A program made the translations under genes and the position numbers. Below are positions 14,601-23,103 of a DNA stretch of 43,961 bases, piece after piece; position 1 is the first letter of the stretch; the number at the start of each line of letters is the position of its first letter. Where the stretch lies: contig CAYLPJ010000057.1 in assembly GCA_964385465.1 (NCBI GenBank), positions 1 to 43,961 of the forward strand, in the 5' to 3' direction. The notes under the pieces were generated by a model, which saw only the letters and a program-made list of their open reading frames with translations, searched no databases and had not been told where the DNA came from. Origin of the DNA: CAYLPJ01 sp964385465 (GTDB lineage: Bacteria > Planctomycetota > Phycisphaerae > SM23-33).

Positions 14601-16520
14601 ATGGTCCCCATGGCGCGGAAGGCACTCGTCGTGGCCGGCACGGTCGTCGGCCTGCTCGTCGCCGCCCCGGCCCCCGCGGGCGAGGGCGAGTACCCCGTCC
14701 GCCCGTACGTCGATCCGAACATGCTCGACGTGCCCTGGCCCAAGCACAGCCATTACCGCCAGCCGTGGCGGGGGTACCTCCAGACGCGTCCGGCCGAGGG
14801 GTTCCTCCGCGGGGTGGGCGTCGCCTACAACGTCAAGGGAAACCACGAGTTGGCGATGCGGCTGGTCGCCGAGACGGGCTTTCGCGCGCTGCGGCTGGAG
14901 ATCGGCTGGGGCGGCTTCGCTTGGCAGGAGGACCGCTTCGCCGGGGGCGACCGCATCCGCGCCGTGCTGGAAGCCTGCAAACGCTACGGCATCCGCCCGA
15001 CGCTGCTGATCAACGCCCACCAGGGCGTCCCCTGCCCCGTGCGGTTCTTCCAGCGGACGCTGGCCTCCGCGGCCCCGGCCGGCAGCCGCGAGGTCCGGCT
15101 GACCGACGTCGGCGACCTCGTCCCCGGCCGCAGCGGGCTGAGCAACCTGTCGAATTACTGGGCGGCCGAGGCGCTGATCACGAAGATCGACGCCGACACC
15201 GGCACGTGCACGCTGTCCAAGCCGCTGCCGAAGGCCCTCGAGAAGGGCGCTCGCGTCCCCATGGCCACGCTGAAGTACGTGCCCTTCCACCCCCTCGGCC
15301 ACGCCGCCTTCGACGACACCGCCGCCGGGTGGGTCCGCTACGCCCTGGCGGTCTGCGACCTCGCCGCCGAGGCGGGGCTGGAGGCCTGGGACGTGGAGAT
15401 CTGGAACGAGCTGACGTTCGGCACGAAGTTCCTGCGGATCAACAACTACTACGAGCCGGACATCGCCCCCCCGCCGGGGCGCCGCGAGCCGGATTTCCTC
15501 AAGCCTCACGGGCACTGCTGGGAGCTGGCGCGGCGGACGGTCGAGGCCGTCAAGGCCCGCTACCGGCGGGTGCGGTGCATCTGGGGCTTCTCCAACACCA
15601 CGTTCTTCCACTGCCCCGTCGAGAAGCTCCCCCCGCGAACGGACGGGCAGAGCTACCACCCGTACGGCACGGGGACGCGGTCGCTGCCGAAGCGCGAGCA
15701 GCACGCCGGCCGGCCCGAGCTCAACGTCGAGGGCTACGTGCCGACGATCGACATCCGCATGCCCGAGGGCTGGGCGCACACGTTCGTGCAGACCGAGAGC
15801 CTCATCCGCCTGATCAACCCCCGGGCCCGGCAGCGAACGCCGGCGGAGACCCGGCGGTTCTACCACTACATCACCGAGCACGGCGCCGTGCCCGGCGAGG
15901 CCGGCGTCCGCGGCGAACAGGCCGAGTGGCGCTACAAGACGAAGTGCGCCCTCCGCAGCTACTGCATGTGGCTGAACAAGGGCATCGACGTGATGCACTA
16001 CTACTGCGCGTGGGGCAAGAGCCCCGCGGCCATGGGGCTGCTGCCGCCGGGGCTGGGTGCTCTCCCGGCCGACGCGAAGTTCCGGGAGGTCGCCACGCCG
16101 CCGATGCGTGCGATCCGCAACCTCACGCGAGCGTTTGCCGGGGCCGAGCGGATCGAGAATCCGCGGCAGCTCACCGTCGAGGTCACCGCCCTGGGCGCGC
16201 CGCGGGAGGTCTTCGCCGGCGACGGCGACCATCGCCCGCTGTGGCAGCGGGAGGTCTTCGCCGCCCTGCCGTTCCAGCTCCGCCGCGGGCGGTTCGCCGT
16301 CGCCTGCTACGTGATGACCTACGACGCGACAAAGCCCTTCCGCCCCCGCCGCCACCGCCTGACCGTGGGCAACCTGCCCGGCGCGGCAGGGGAGGTCTCG
16401 CTGTATGACCCGATGACCGACGAGGCGGTGGACGTCCGCGTCGTCTCGCGGGGCAAGGGCGAGGTGACGGTGGCCTTCGACGCGACGGACACGCCGCGGC
16501 TTCTCATGCTCGGGAAGTAA
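14601..16520 (+). CDS. Secreted glycoside hydrolase-like protein, clan GH-A (TIM barrel)
   Basis: 639 residues. The ATG at 14601 has AAGGA six bases upstream. A signal peptide (MARKALVVAGTVVGLLVAAPAPAGEGEY region) sends it across the inner membrane. The barrel begins around residue 75 (GFRALRLEIGWGGFAW, then IRAVLEACKRYGIRPTLLIN). It carries VEIWNELTFG, where E270 is the expected acid/base of clan GH-A. A second Glu is expected on strand 7; the candidates are E399 (FVQTESL) and E426 (YITEHGAV). The C-terminal 120 residues form a beta domain like those of GH39/GH30-type enzymes. The substrate cannot be told from sequence, and no transporter or other sugar gene lies next to it. Clan assignment is good; the family number is uncertain. 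Confidence 0.8.
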   Translation: MVPMARKALVVAGTVVGLLVAAPAPAGEGEYPVRPYVDPNMLDVPWPKHSHYRQPWRGYLQTRPAEGFLRGVGVAYNVKGNHELAMRLVAETGFRALRLEIGWGGFAWQEDRFAGGDRIRAVLEACKRYGIRPTLLINAHQGVPCPVRFFQRTLASAAPAGSREVRLTDVGDLVPGRSGLSNLSNYWAAEALITKIDADTGTCTLSKPLPKALEKGARVPMATLKYVPFHPLGHAAFDDTAAGWVRYALAVCDLAAEAGLEAWDVEIWNELTFGTKFLRINNYYEPDIAPPPGRREPDFLKPHGHCWELARRTVEAVKARYRRVRCIWGFSNTTFFHCPVEKLPPRTDGQSYHPYGTGTRSLPKREQHAGRPELNVEGYVPTIDIRMPEGWAHTFVQTESLIRLINPRARQRTPAETRRFYHYITEHGAVPGEAGVRGEQAEWRYKTKCALRSYCMWLNKGIDVMHYYCAWGKSPAAMGLLPPGLGALPADAKFREVATPPMRAIRNLTRAFAGAERIENPRQLTVEVTALGAPREVFAGDGDHRPLWQREVFAALPFQLRRGRFAVACYVMTYDATKPFRPRRHRLTVGNLPGAAGEVSLYDPMTDEAVDVRVVSRGKGEVTVAFDATDTPRLLMLGK

Positions 16521-16544
16521 GGCCCGCTCGAATGAAAGCAGGCC

Positions 16545-16581
16545 CCCGCGAGGGCGCGGGCGGCCCCCGGCAAAGCCCCGG
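16545..16581 (+). terminator. GC-rich hairpins after the glycoside hydrolase gene
   Basis: CCCGCG/CGCGGG (16545-16550 and 16555-16560, AGGG loop) is followed by CCCGG/CCGGG near 16565-16581. There is no T tract, so intrinsic termination is uncertain. The position, 25 bases after a stop and before the mutS promoter, is the main support. Confidence 0.3.
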
Positions 16582-16617
16582 GCGGACGGGCCGGCACCGG
16601 CGGCGGCCGGCGCTCTC

Positions 16618-16646
16618 TTGAGCCGGCCGGCACGCTTGCCTATCAT
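16618..16646 (+). promoter_or_regulatory. mutS promoter, probably leaderless transcript
   Basis: TTGAGC (16618-16623), a 17-base spacer and TATCAT (16641-16646) form a good sigma70-type promoter. The mutS ATG begins eight bases after the last base of the -10, where transcription should start. There is no Shine-Dalgarno sequence, which fits a leaderless mRNA. Confidence 0.6.
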
Positions 16647-16653
16647 CCACCGA

Positions 16654-19278
16654 ATGCCCGACGAGACGCCGGCTCAACTCGACACGCCCGCGATGCGGCA
16701 GTACCGCTCTTTCAAGGAGCAGTACCCCGATTACATCCTCCTGTTCCGCATGGGCGACTTCTACGAGATGTTCTACGAGGACGCCAAGACCGCCTCCCGC
16801 GTCCTCGGCCTGGCCCTGACCAGCCGCTCCAAGGGCCCCACCGCCGTGCCCCTGGCGGGCATCCCCTACCACGCGCTGGACAACTACCTCGCCCGCCTCG
16901 TCCAGGCAGGCCACCGCGTCGCGCTCTGCGAGCAGGTCGAGGACCCCAAGCAGGCCAAGGGGCTCGTCGAACGCGACGTCACGCGGCTGGTCACCCCGGG
17001 CACGCTCACCGACGAGGCCCTGCTGGAGCAGCGGGAGGGCAACTACCTCGCGGCCGTCTTCGACGACAAGCCCGCCGCCGACGGCAGCCGACAGGCGGGG
17101 CTGGCATGGGTGGAGCTGTCCAGCGGGGCGTTCTCGGCCATGGTGGTCCCGGCCGACCACGTCCTGGACGAACTGGTGCGCATCGGCCCGGCGGAGGTGA
17201 TCGCCCCGGAGGGCTCGGCCCGCGACGAGGGCGACTTCCGCGAGCGCCTCCGCCAGGCGACGGCCGCGACGCCCACGGCCCGCCCGCCCTGGGCCTTCGA
17301 CGCCCACGCCGCCGCCGAGGCGCTTCACGAGCACTTCGGCACGACGACGCTGCGGGGGTTCGGCTTCGACGGCTGGGATGCGTCGGTCTCGGCCGCGGGG
17401 GCGATCATCGAGTACCTCCGCGAGACGCAGCGGACCGCCCTGGCCCATATTCGCTCGCTTCGGCGGTTCGACCGGACGGACCACATGATGATCGACGGCA
17501 ACACGCTGCGGTGCCTGGAGGTCCACCGCACGCTGCGGGGCAACCGCCGGGCGGGCAGCCTGCTGGACTGCGTGGACAACACCGCCACCGGCATGGGCGC
17601 GCGCCTGCTGGAGCGATGGCTGACCTTCCCGCTGACGCGGTACGGCGAGATCGTCGCCCGCCACGACGCCGTCGAGGAGCTCCGCGACGCTCCCCGCATG
17701 CTGGCCGCCCTGCGGGAACAGCTCGAGGGCGTCGGGCAGATCGACCGCATCGCCGCCAACATCGCCATGGCCCGCGTCCGACCCAGGGAACTGGTCGCCC
17801 TGGGCGCCTCCCTGCGGCGCCTGCCCGCCCTCGCCGCCGCCCTCGCCGACCGAAAGGCCGAGCTGCTGGCAGGCCTGGCGCCCAGGCTGACCGGGCTGGA
17901 CGAGCCCGCCGAGCTGATCGGCCGGGCCATCGACCCCGAGTGCCCCAACGTCCTCCGCGACGGCGGGGTGATCGCCGACGGCTTCGACGAGGAGCTCGAC
18001 CGCCTCCGCGGCGTGGCCACCGACGGGCAGAGCTGGCTGGCGCAGTACCAGGCCGAGCAGTCCCGCCGCACCGGCGTGCCGAACCTCAAGGTCGGCTTCA
18101 ACAAGGTTTTCGGCTACTACATCGAGGTCACCAACGTCCACAGGGAGAAGGTCCCCGACGACTACGTCCGCAAGCAGACGCTCAAGAACGCCGAACGCTA
18201 CATCACCGACGAGCTGAAGCGCTACGAGTCCGAGGTGCTCACCGCCGACGAGCGGGCCAAGGCCCTCGAGGCCGACCTCTTCGAACGGGTCCGAGGCGAG
18301 CTCGCCGAGCACCTGCCCGCCCTCCAGGCCGCCGCCGAGGCCGTCGCCGCGCTCGATGTGCTCGCCGGCCTGGCCGACCTCGCCGCCGAACGCGGCTGGC
18401 GCCGCCCCGCCATGACCCAGGAGAACGTCCTGCACATCGCCGGGGGCAAGCACCCCGTCCTGGCCGAGCAGCTCCGCGAGCGGTTCGTGCCCAACGACGT
18501 GCACATGGCCGCCGACGACGACCGCCTGCTGGTCATCACCGGCCCGAACATGTCCGGCAAGAGCACCTACATCCGCCAGGTCGCCCTGCTGGTGCTGCTG
18601 GCCCAGGCGGGCAGCTTCATCCCGGCCGAGGAGGCGACGATCGGCCTGGCCGACCGCATCTTCACCCGCGTGGGCGCCGCCGACGAGCTGAGCCGCGGGC
18701 TCAGCACGTTCATGCTGGAGATGGTCGAGACGGCGAACATCCTCAACAACGCCACGAAGCGGTCGCTGGTGATCCTCGACGAGGTCGGGCGGGGCACGAG
18801 CACCTGCGACGGGCTCTCGCTGGCCTGGGCGATCAGCGAGCACATCGCCCTGCGGATCGGCTGCCGGACCCTCTTCGCCACCCACTACCACGAGCTGACC
18901 GAGCTCGAGCGGCTGCTGGACGCGACGACGAACCTCAACGTCGCCGTCCGCGAGTGGGCCGACCAGGTCGTCTTCCTCCACAAGATCACCGAGGGCGGCG
19001 CCGACCGCAGCTACGGCGTGCACGTCGCCCGCCTCGCCGGCGTGCCCAAGGAGGTCATCGACCGCGCCAAGGCCCTGCTGCCCCAGCTCGAAGCACACCT
19101 CGCCAAGGGCATGGACATGCCCGAGCTCGCCGAACGCGCCCGCAAGGCCGCCGCCCAGATGGACCTCTTCGCCGACCCCGCCACCCGCGTCGCCCGCGAG
19201 ATCAAGGCCGCCGACCTCGACAATCTCACCGGCCTGGCAGCCCTCGACCTCCTCCGCAAACTCAAGGCGGAACTGTAG
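16654..19278 (+). CDS. mutS: DNA mismatch repair protein MutS
   Basis: 874 residues from the ATG at 16654; an earlier TTG at 16618 lies inside the predicted promoter and is rejected. MutS recognises mispairs and recruits MutL. The mismatch-binding motif GDFYEMF places F36 and E38 at exactly the E. coli positions. Connector, core and clamp domains follow (FNKVFGYYIEVTN, YVRKQTLKNAERYITDEL). The ATPase domain has Walker A GPNMSGKST (K636), Walker B LVILDEVGRGTST (D709, E710) and TLFATHYHELTELE. The length is typical of MutS1. It stands alone: the neighbouring genes have their own promoters, and mutL is not in the window. Confidence 0.98.
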   Translation: MPDETPAQLDTPAMRQYRSFKEQYPDYILLFRMGDFYEMFYEDAKTASRVLGLALTSRSKGPTAVPLAGIPYHALDNYLARLVQAGHRVALCEQVEDPKQAKGLVERDVTRLVTPGTLTDEALLEQREGNYLAAVFDDKPAADGSRQAGLAWVELSSGAFSAMVVPADHVLDELVRIGPAEVIAPEGSARDEGDFRERLRQATAATPTARPPWAFDAHAAAEALHEHFGTTTLRGFGFDGWDASVSAAGAIIEYLRETQRTALAHIRSLRRFDRTDHMMIDGNTLRCLEVHRTLRGNRRAGSLLDCVDNTATGMGARLLERWLTFPLTRYGEIVARHDAVEELRDAPRMLAALREQLEGVGQIDRIAANIAMARVRPRELVALGASLRRLPALAAALADRKAELLAGLAPRLTGLDEPAELIGRAIDPECPNVLRDGGVIADGFDEELDRLRGVATDGQSWLAQYQAEQSRRTGVPNLKVGFNKVFGYYIEVTNVHREKVPDDYVRKQTLKNAERYITDELKRYESEVLTADERAKALEADLFERVRGELAEHLPALQAAAEAVAALDVLAGLADLAAERGWRRPAMTQENVLHIAGGKHPVLAEQLRERFVPNDVHMAADDDRLLVITGPNMSGKSTYIRQVALLVLLAQAGSFIPAEEATIGLADRIFTRVGAADELSRGLSTFMLEMVETANILNNATKRSLVILDEVGRGTSTCDGLSLAWAISEHIALRIGCRTLFATHYHELTELERLLDATTNLNVAVREWADQVVFLHKITEGGADRSYGVHVARLAGVPKEVIDRAKALLPQLEAHLAKGMDMPELAERARKAAAQMDLFADPATRVAREIKAADLDNLTGLAALDLLRKLKAEL

Positions 19279-19315
19279 GGACGCGCTGTCGGCACGCGAG
19301 CTTTCGGCGGGGCGC

Positions 19316-19344
19316 TTGGCGCAGCCCTCGGGGGCGTCTATGAT
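19316..19344 (+). promoter_or_regulatory. Promoter of the YwgA-like/HD module
   Basis: TTGGCG (19316-19321), a 17-base spacer and TATGAT (19339-19344) match the sigma70 consensus well. Expected start is near 19351, 46 bases before the ATG at 19397. The two-gene module can therefore be transcribed independently of mutS. Confidence 0.6.
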
Positions 19345-19396
19345 AGTCTGGCAATAGCGAACAGCTTCCGAACGACCGCACGAAGGGGCGAAAGCG

Positions 19397-19900
19397 ATGG
19401 ACCGCAGGCAGATCGGGCTGAAGCTCATCATGGACGAGCTGGACCTTGGCGTACGGGTGGACTCGTTCGAGGACCGGCTCATCCTCCAGAAGGCCATGTA
19501 CCTTGCCAAGGCAGCCGGCGTGGACCTGGGCTACCACTACCGCTGGTATCTCCGCGGACCGTATTCGCCGCCGGTGGCCGACGACGGTTTCGCCACCGCA
19601 GCCGACCTGGCCGCCGGCGACGACTTCGCCAACCAGTGGGTCCTCGACGAGACGTCGAAGGATCGGCTTGCCTCCGTCGCCGACCTCCTGCGATCGGGCG
19701 CCGACGTCTCCGATCGAACCGGCCTCGCCCGCCGACTCGAGCTGCTGGCCTCGGTGCACTTCCTGATCGACCAGAAGCAGGTCCGCGGCCGCGAGCCGCG
19801 GACGATCGGCGGACGCCTGCGGAAGTTCGGCAAGAGCTTCACCGACGAAGACGTTGCCCGCGCCTTGGGGGAGTTGAAGGCTCATGGCATGCTCTCTTGA
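19397..19900 (+). CDS. YwgA-like small helical protein paired with an HD hydrolase
   Basis: 167 residues from the ATG at 19397 (GGGGCGAAAG upstream). The central stretch RLILQKAMYLAKAAGVDLGY and HYRWYLRGPYSPPVADD resembles Bacillus YwgA. In general outline (LQK..Y..., then GPYSP) it also resembles Panacea/DUF4065 antitoxin domains. It is all-alpha by composition and shows no catalytic motif, signal peptide or membrane segment. It overlaps the start of the HD-domain gene by 17 bases. From memory of the B. subtilis genome, ywgA lies beside ywfO, an HD-domain gene, so the pairing seems conserved over long evolutionary distance. A partner or regulator of the HD enzyme is inferred; no function is proven here. 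Confidence 0.75.
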   Translation: MDRRQIGLKLIMDELDLGVRVDSFEDRLILQKAMYLAKAAGVDLGYHYRWYLRGPYSPPVADDGFATAADLAAGDDFANQWVLDETSKDRLASVADLLRSGADVSDRTGLARRLELLASVHFLIDQKQVRGREPRTIGGRLRKFGKSFTDEDVARALGELKAHGMLS

Positions 19901-21290
19901 CGAGGCCACCGAAAAGCTGATCGTGGACCCGGTCCACGGGGACGCCCATCTCACCGAGGAGGAATGGCGGCTTATCGACTGCCCGTCGTTCCAGCGGCTT
20001 CGTCGCCTCAAGCAACTCCAGATGGGCCAGGCGACCTACCCGAACGCCACGCACACGCGGTTCTCGCATTCCCTGGGAACTCTGGCGGTGATGGGCAGGA
20101 TCGTCCCGGCCGCCAAGCGGCTGTCCCCGGAGCAGGCGCGGCTGCTTCGCCTGGCCGCGTTGCTCCACGATATCGGGCATTACCCCTATTCGCACCTGAT
20201 GGAGCAACTGGACACGGTGGTTCTGCCGGAAGAGCTGACCGCCGGGAAGCCGCGGCCGTACAGCCCCACCCAGACGCCCTATCCCTCCCACGAGCAGACC
20301 GGCTCCCACGTGCTGGCCACGCAGCCGGACCTGCGGAACATCCTGGTCGACAAGCGGACCGCCAGACAGATCGCCGACCTCTTTGCTCGAACCAGCGCGG
20401 CCGATCCCCAACTGAGCAAATTGCTGCACAGCAGCTTGGACATCGACCGCCTGGATTACCTCATTCGCGACTCCCGGGCCTGTGGAGTTCCGTACGGGGA
20501 GGTGGACTCCCGCTACCTGCTCAACGCGATTCGCATCAGCGATACGGGGATGGTCGGGGTCGCCGAGAAGGCGCTGCCGGCGGCGGAGCACTTTCTGCTC
20601 GCCCGCTTCTTCATGCACCGCGCCGTCTACTTTCACAAGACGACGTTCGGGCTGGAGGAGGCTTGCCGCCATCTCTTGCGACGCCTGCGAGACCGTGGCG
20701 GCTACGGAATCCCCGCCGACGGAAATGACGTGCTGGACAAAATGGCAGGCACGCAGTTCGCGCTGTTCACCGATGCCTTCGTCGATGATCTGGTCCATCG
20801 GGCTGCCACCGAAGAGACCGGCCACATCCGGGCCTTGGCCCGGTGCGTCCACGAACGTCGCCCGCCCAAGCTCGTCAAGGAGGTCCGCGTTCTTGGCAGA
20901 AGTCCGTCGGAACCCTACCACGCGGGGACCTTTTTCTTCACCTGCGCACGCGCCGGGCTCCGGGACCTGAGCGAGCGGCATGGCATACCTCTGGAGCAGT
21001 TCCTCCTTTGCCGTACGCCCCCCGTCCGGCTCGAACCGAGGGGCGCGAACCTCACCGCCGACCAGGCACGAGAACTCCAGCCGGAGGGCCAGGACGAACT
21101 GGTCAAGGTGTTCCTCGGGAACGAGACCGAACCTCGTTCCCTGGTGGACGTCGAGGACAGTCTCGTCCATCTCATCGGCGAGTACTCCTACCAGGCATTC
21201 CGCCTCTACGTGGCTTACCACGGGTCGGACCGCGAGGATGTCACCGACCGGCTGCGGTCCGCCGTCGACGGATGGGCTGCCGCCTCCTGA
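19884..21290 (+). CDS. HD-superfamily phosphohydrolase (SAMHD1/YwfO-like dNTPase candidate)
   Basis: 468 residues from the ATG at 19884, inside the 3' end of the YwgA-like gene. Metal-site residues typical of the HD family are all present: H62 in HTRFSHSLG, H95-D96 in LAALLHDIGHYPYSH, and D186/D188 in SSLDIDRLDYLIRDS. The early RLRRLKQLQMGQATYPNATH stretch and the later HRAVYFHKTT and DDLVH segments match the SAMHD1/EF1143/YwfO group, several of which hydrolyse dNTPs to nucleoside and triphosphate. It is cytoplasmic, with no membrane segment. It forms a coupled pair with the upstream gene. Related enzymes include both housekeeping and antiviral dNTPases; which applies here is unknown. Confidence 0.9.
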   Translation: MACSLDEATEKLIVDPVHGDAHLTEEEWRLIDCPSFQRLRRLKQLQMGQATYPNATHTRFSHSLGTLAVMGRIVPAAKRLSPEQARLLRLAALLHDIGHYPYSHLMEQLDTVVLPEELTAGKPRPYSPTQTPYPSHEQTGSHVLATQPDLRNILVDKRTARQIADLFARTSAADPQLSKLLHSSLDIDRLDYLIRDSRACGVPYGEVDSRYLLNAIRISDTGMVGVAEKALPAAEHFLLARFFMHRAVYFHKTTFGLEEACRHLLRRLRDRGGYGIPADGNDVLDKMAGTQFALFTDAFVDDLVHRAATEETGHIRALARCVHERRPPKLVKEVRVLGRSPSEPYHAGTFFFTCARAGLRDLSERHGIPLEQFLLCRTPPVRLEPRGANLTADQARELQPEGQDELVKVFLGNETEPRSLVDVEDSLVHLIGEYSYQAFRLYVAYHGSDREDVTDRLRSAVDGWAAAS

Positions 21291-21382
21291 TCCGGGGCCG
21301 CGCCGCCATCCAGACCGAAACCCGCGCGGGCGATGGTGGGTTGGTCTGGTAAGATGGACGGCCTTGAGAAGGACGGTGCGTG

Positions 21383-21682
21383 ATGCGACTTCGACGGGAC
21401 AGGCCGGCGGCACGGACCTCTTGGGAGGCCTACCGCAAGCGGATGCTGGATGAGACCTCCCGGTTCATCGAGTGGGGGCTCAAGCATCCCGAGGAGATCG
21501 TCGAGATCCCCGTCAAGCCCGACGGCGAGGGCGGCTTTCCGCCCGGCGTGGGGCAGTGGTTCTGGAACGTCGTCCTGGCCGAGAAGGCCCCCTCCGCCGT
21601 CCGGAAGTGGCGCGACTTCCTCCTCAACCGACCCCTCGGCTTCCTCCGCCGGGGGCGACGACGAGGGCAAGGGCTATGGTGA
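21383..21682 (+). CDS. Small hypothetical protein upstream of the PQQ-propeller gene
   Basis: 99 residues from the ATG at 21383; AAGGA is 9 bases upstream, and a GTG one codon earlier is possible. The chain is basic and aromatic: SWEAYRKRMLDETSRFIEWGLK, then PVKPDGEGGF and GQWFWNVVLAEKAP, then an Arg-rich end. I do not recognise it. The balanced composition of residues 12-70, unlike the Arg/Ala/Pro gibberish of spurious frames here, supports a real protein. Its TGA (21680-21682) overlaps the ATG of the propeller gene, implying coupling. A nine-codon open frame (21354-21383) ends on its start codon. Confidence 0.55.
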   Translation: MRLRRDRPAARTSWEAYRKRMLDETSRFIEWGLKHPEEIVEIPVKPDGEGGFPPGVGQWFWNVVLAEKAPSAVRKWRDFLLNRPLGFLRRGRRRGQGLW

Positions 21683-23103
21683 CCGCGGGCGCCTTGTGTC
21701 GTCGACCGGCGGACAGGCGGAAGATGCCCTCCGCCCGGCTGCCGGGCACGGGCCACGAGCCCCTGCCGCGACCCGGCTGGACGCTCGCCGTTCTGCTCTG
21801 CCTTGCCGCCGCCGGCGCCGGCGGGGAGGGCTGGCCGCAGTTCCGCGGCGCCGGCGGACGCGGGATCGCCGGCCCCGACGCCGACCCGCCGATCGCCTGG
21901 AGCGAGGGGGAGAACGTCGCCTGGAAGACCGCCATCCACGGCCGGGGGTGGTCCTCGCCGGTCGTCGCCGACGGGCGCATCTGGATGACCACCGCCACGC
22001 CGGAGGGCACGAAGATGTACGCCCTCTGTGCCGCGCTCGACGACGGACGCATCCTCCACGACGTGCTGCTGTTCGAGAACGCCGACCCGGCCGACATCAA
22101 CCGCCTCAACAGCTACGCCTCGCCGACGCCGTGCCTCGGCGGCGGGAGGGCGTTCGCCCACTTCGGCACGTACGGCACGGCCGGGCTGGACGCCAACACC
22201 GGCCGCGTGCTGTGGACGCGCCGCGACCTCAACTGCGACCACGCCGTCGGGCCCGGCTCCTCGCCGATCCTCGTCGACGGGCGGCTGATCCTGCTGCTGG
22301 ACGGCACGGACGTGCAGTTCGTCGTCGCCCTGGACCCCGCCACCGGCCGGACCGTCTGGCGGACGCCCCGGAACATCGACTTCGGCAAGATCAACCCCGA
22401 TCGCCGCAAGGCCTTCTCCACCCCGCTGGTCGTGGACACGCCGACCGGGCGGCAGCTCGTCGCCCCGGCCGCGGAGTTCGCCATCGCCTACGATCCCGCC
22501 GACGGCCGCGAACTCTGGCGCGTGCGGTACCCCGGCGGCTACTCGACGGCCTCGGCGCCGGTGGCCTGCCCCGGCGGGCTGGTGGCCGTCAACAGCGGCT
22601 TCCCGCGCCCGAAGGTCCTGGCCGTGCGGACGGACGGGCGGGGGGACGTGACGGGCACGCACGTGGCCTGGAGGCTGCGGCGCGGCGGGCCGAACAAGCC
22701 CTCGCCGCTGTGCCTGGACGGGCTGCTGTACGTTCTCCACGACGGCGGGACGCTGAACTGCCTGGACGCCCGCACCGGCGAGACCGTCTGGCGGGAGCGG
22801 ATCGGCGGGCGGTTCTCCGCCTCGCCCGTCGCCGCGAGCGGACGCGTGTACCTCTTCGATCAGGACGGCATGGCCACGGTGATCGCCGCCGGGCGGAGCT
22901 TCCGCGAACTGGCCGAGAACCCCCTCGCCGCCGGCTGCATGGCCAGCCCGGCCGTCGTGGGCGAATCGCTGATCGTGCGCACGAAGACGCACCTCTACCG
23001 CCTTCGCAAGCAGCAGCCCGCGGCGCGTGAACATCCGCGATGCCGGGAATTCCACGCAACCCGTCCCTCTCCCCGCCGGCAGCCGAAGCGAGACCGACGT
23101 TGA
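21676..23103 (+). CDS. Secreted PQQ-type (WD40-like) beta-propeller protein
   Basis: 475 residues from the ATG at 21676, which overlaps the preceding stop. An ATG at 21724 is an alternative and would leave a shorter n-region before the signal-peptide core TLAVLLCLAAAGAGG. The mature protein begins WPQFRGAGGRGIA, the standard opening of planctomycete PQQ-repeat outer proteins. It then repeats blades of the type GWSSPVVADGRIWM, GLDANTGRVLWTR, VALDPATGRTVWR, AYDPADGRELWRVRYPGG, CLDARTGETVWRERIGG and FSASPVAASGRVYLF. No catalytic dehydrogenase domain is seen, so it is probably a binding or scaffold propeller. An Arg-rich tail runs into the next gene: its TGA overlaps a TTG start by the TTGA tetramer. 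Confidence 0.88.
   Translation: MVTAGALCRRPADRRKMPSARLPGTGHEPLPRPGWTLAVLLCLAAAGAGGEGWPQFRGAGGRGIAGPDADPPIAWSEGENVAWKTAIHGRGWSSPVVADGRIWMTTATPEGTKMYALCAALDDGRILHDVLLFENADPADINRLNSYASPTPCLGGGRAFAHFGTYGTAGLDANTGRVLWTRRDLNCDHAVGPGSSPILVDGRLILLLDGTDVQFVVALDPATGRTVWRTPRNIDFGKINPDRRKAFSTPLVVDTPTGRQLVAPAAEFAIAYDPADGRELWRVRYPGGYSTASAPVACPGGLVAVNSGFPRPKVLAVRTDGRGDVTGTHVAWRLRRGGPNKPSPLCLDGLLYVLHDGGTLNCLDARTGETVWRERIGGRFSASPVAASGRVYLFDQDGMATVIAAGRSFRELAENPLAAGCMASPAVVGESLIVRTKTHLYRLRKQQPAAREHPRCREFHATRPSPRRQPKRDRR

Noticed and set aside
16618..16653. Upstream TTG as the mutS start
   Set aside because: It lies within the predicted promoter -35 box, and the ATG at 16654 places F36/E38 exactly as in E. coli MutS.
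21676..23103. PQQ-dependent alcohol dehydrogenase
   Set aside because: Only propeller blades are seen; there is no cytochrome domain, disulfide ring or catalytic Asp context of the dehydrogenases.
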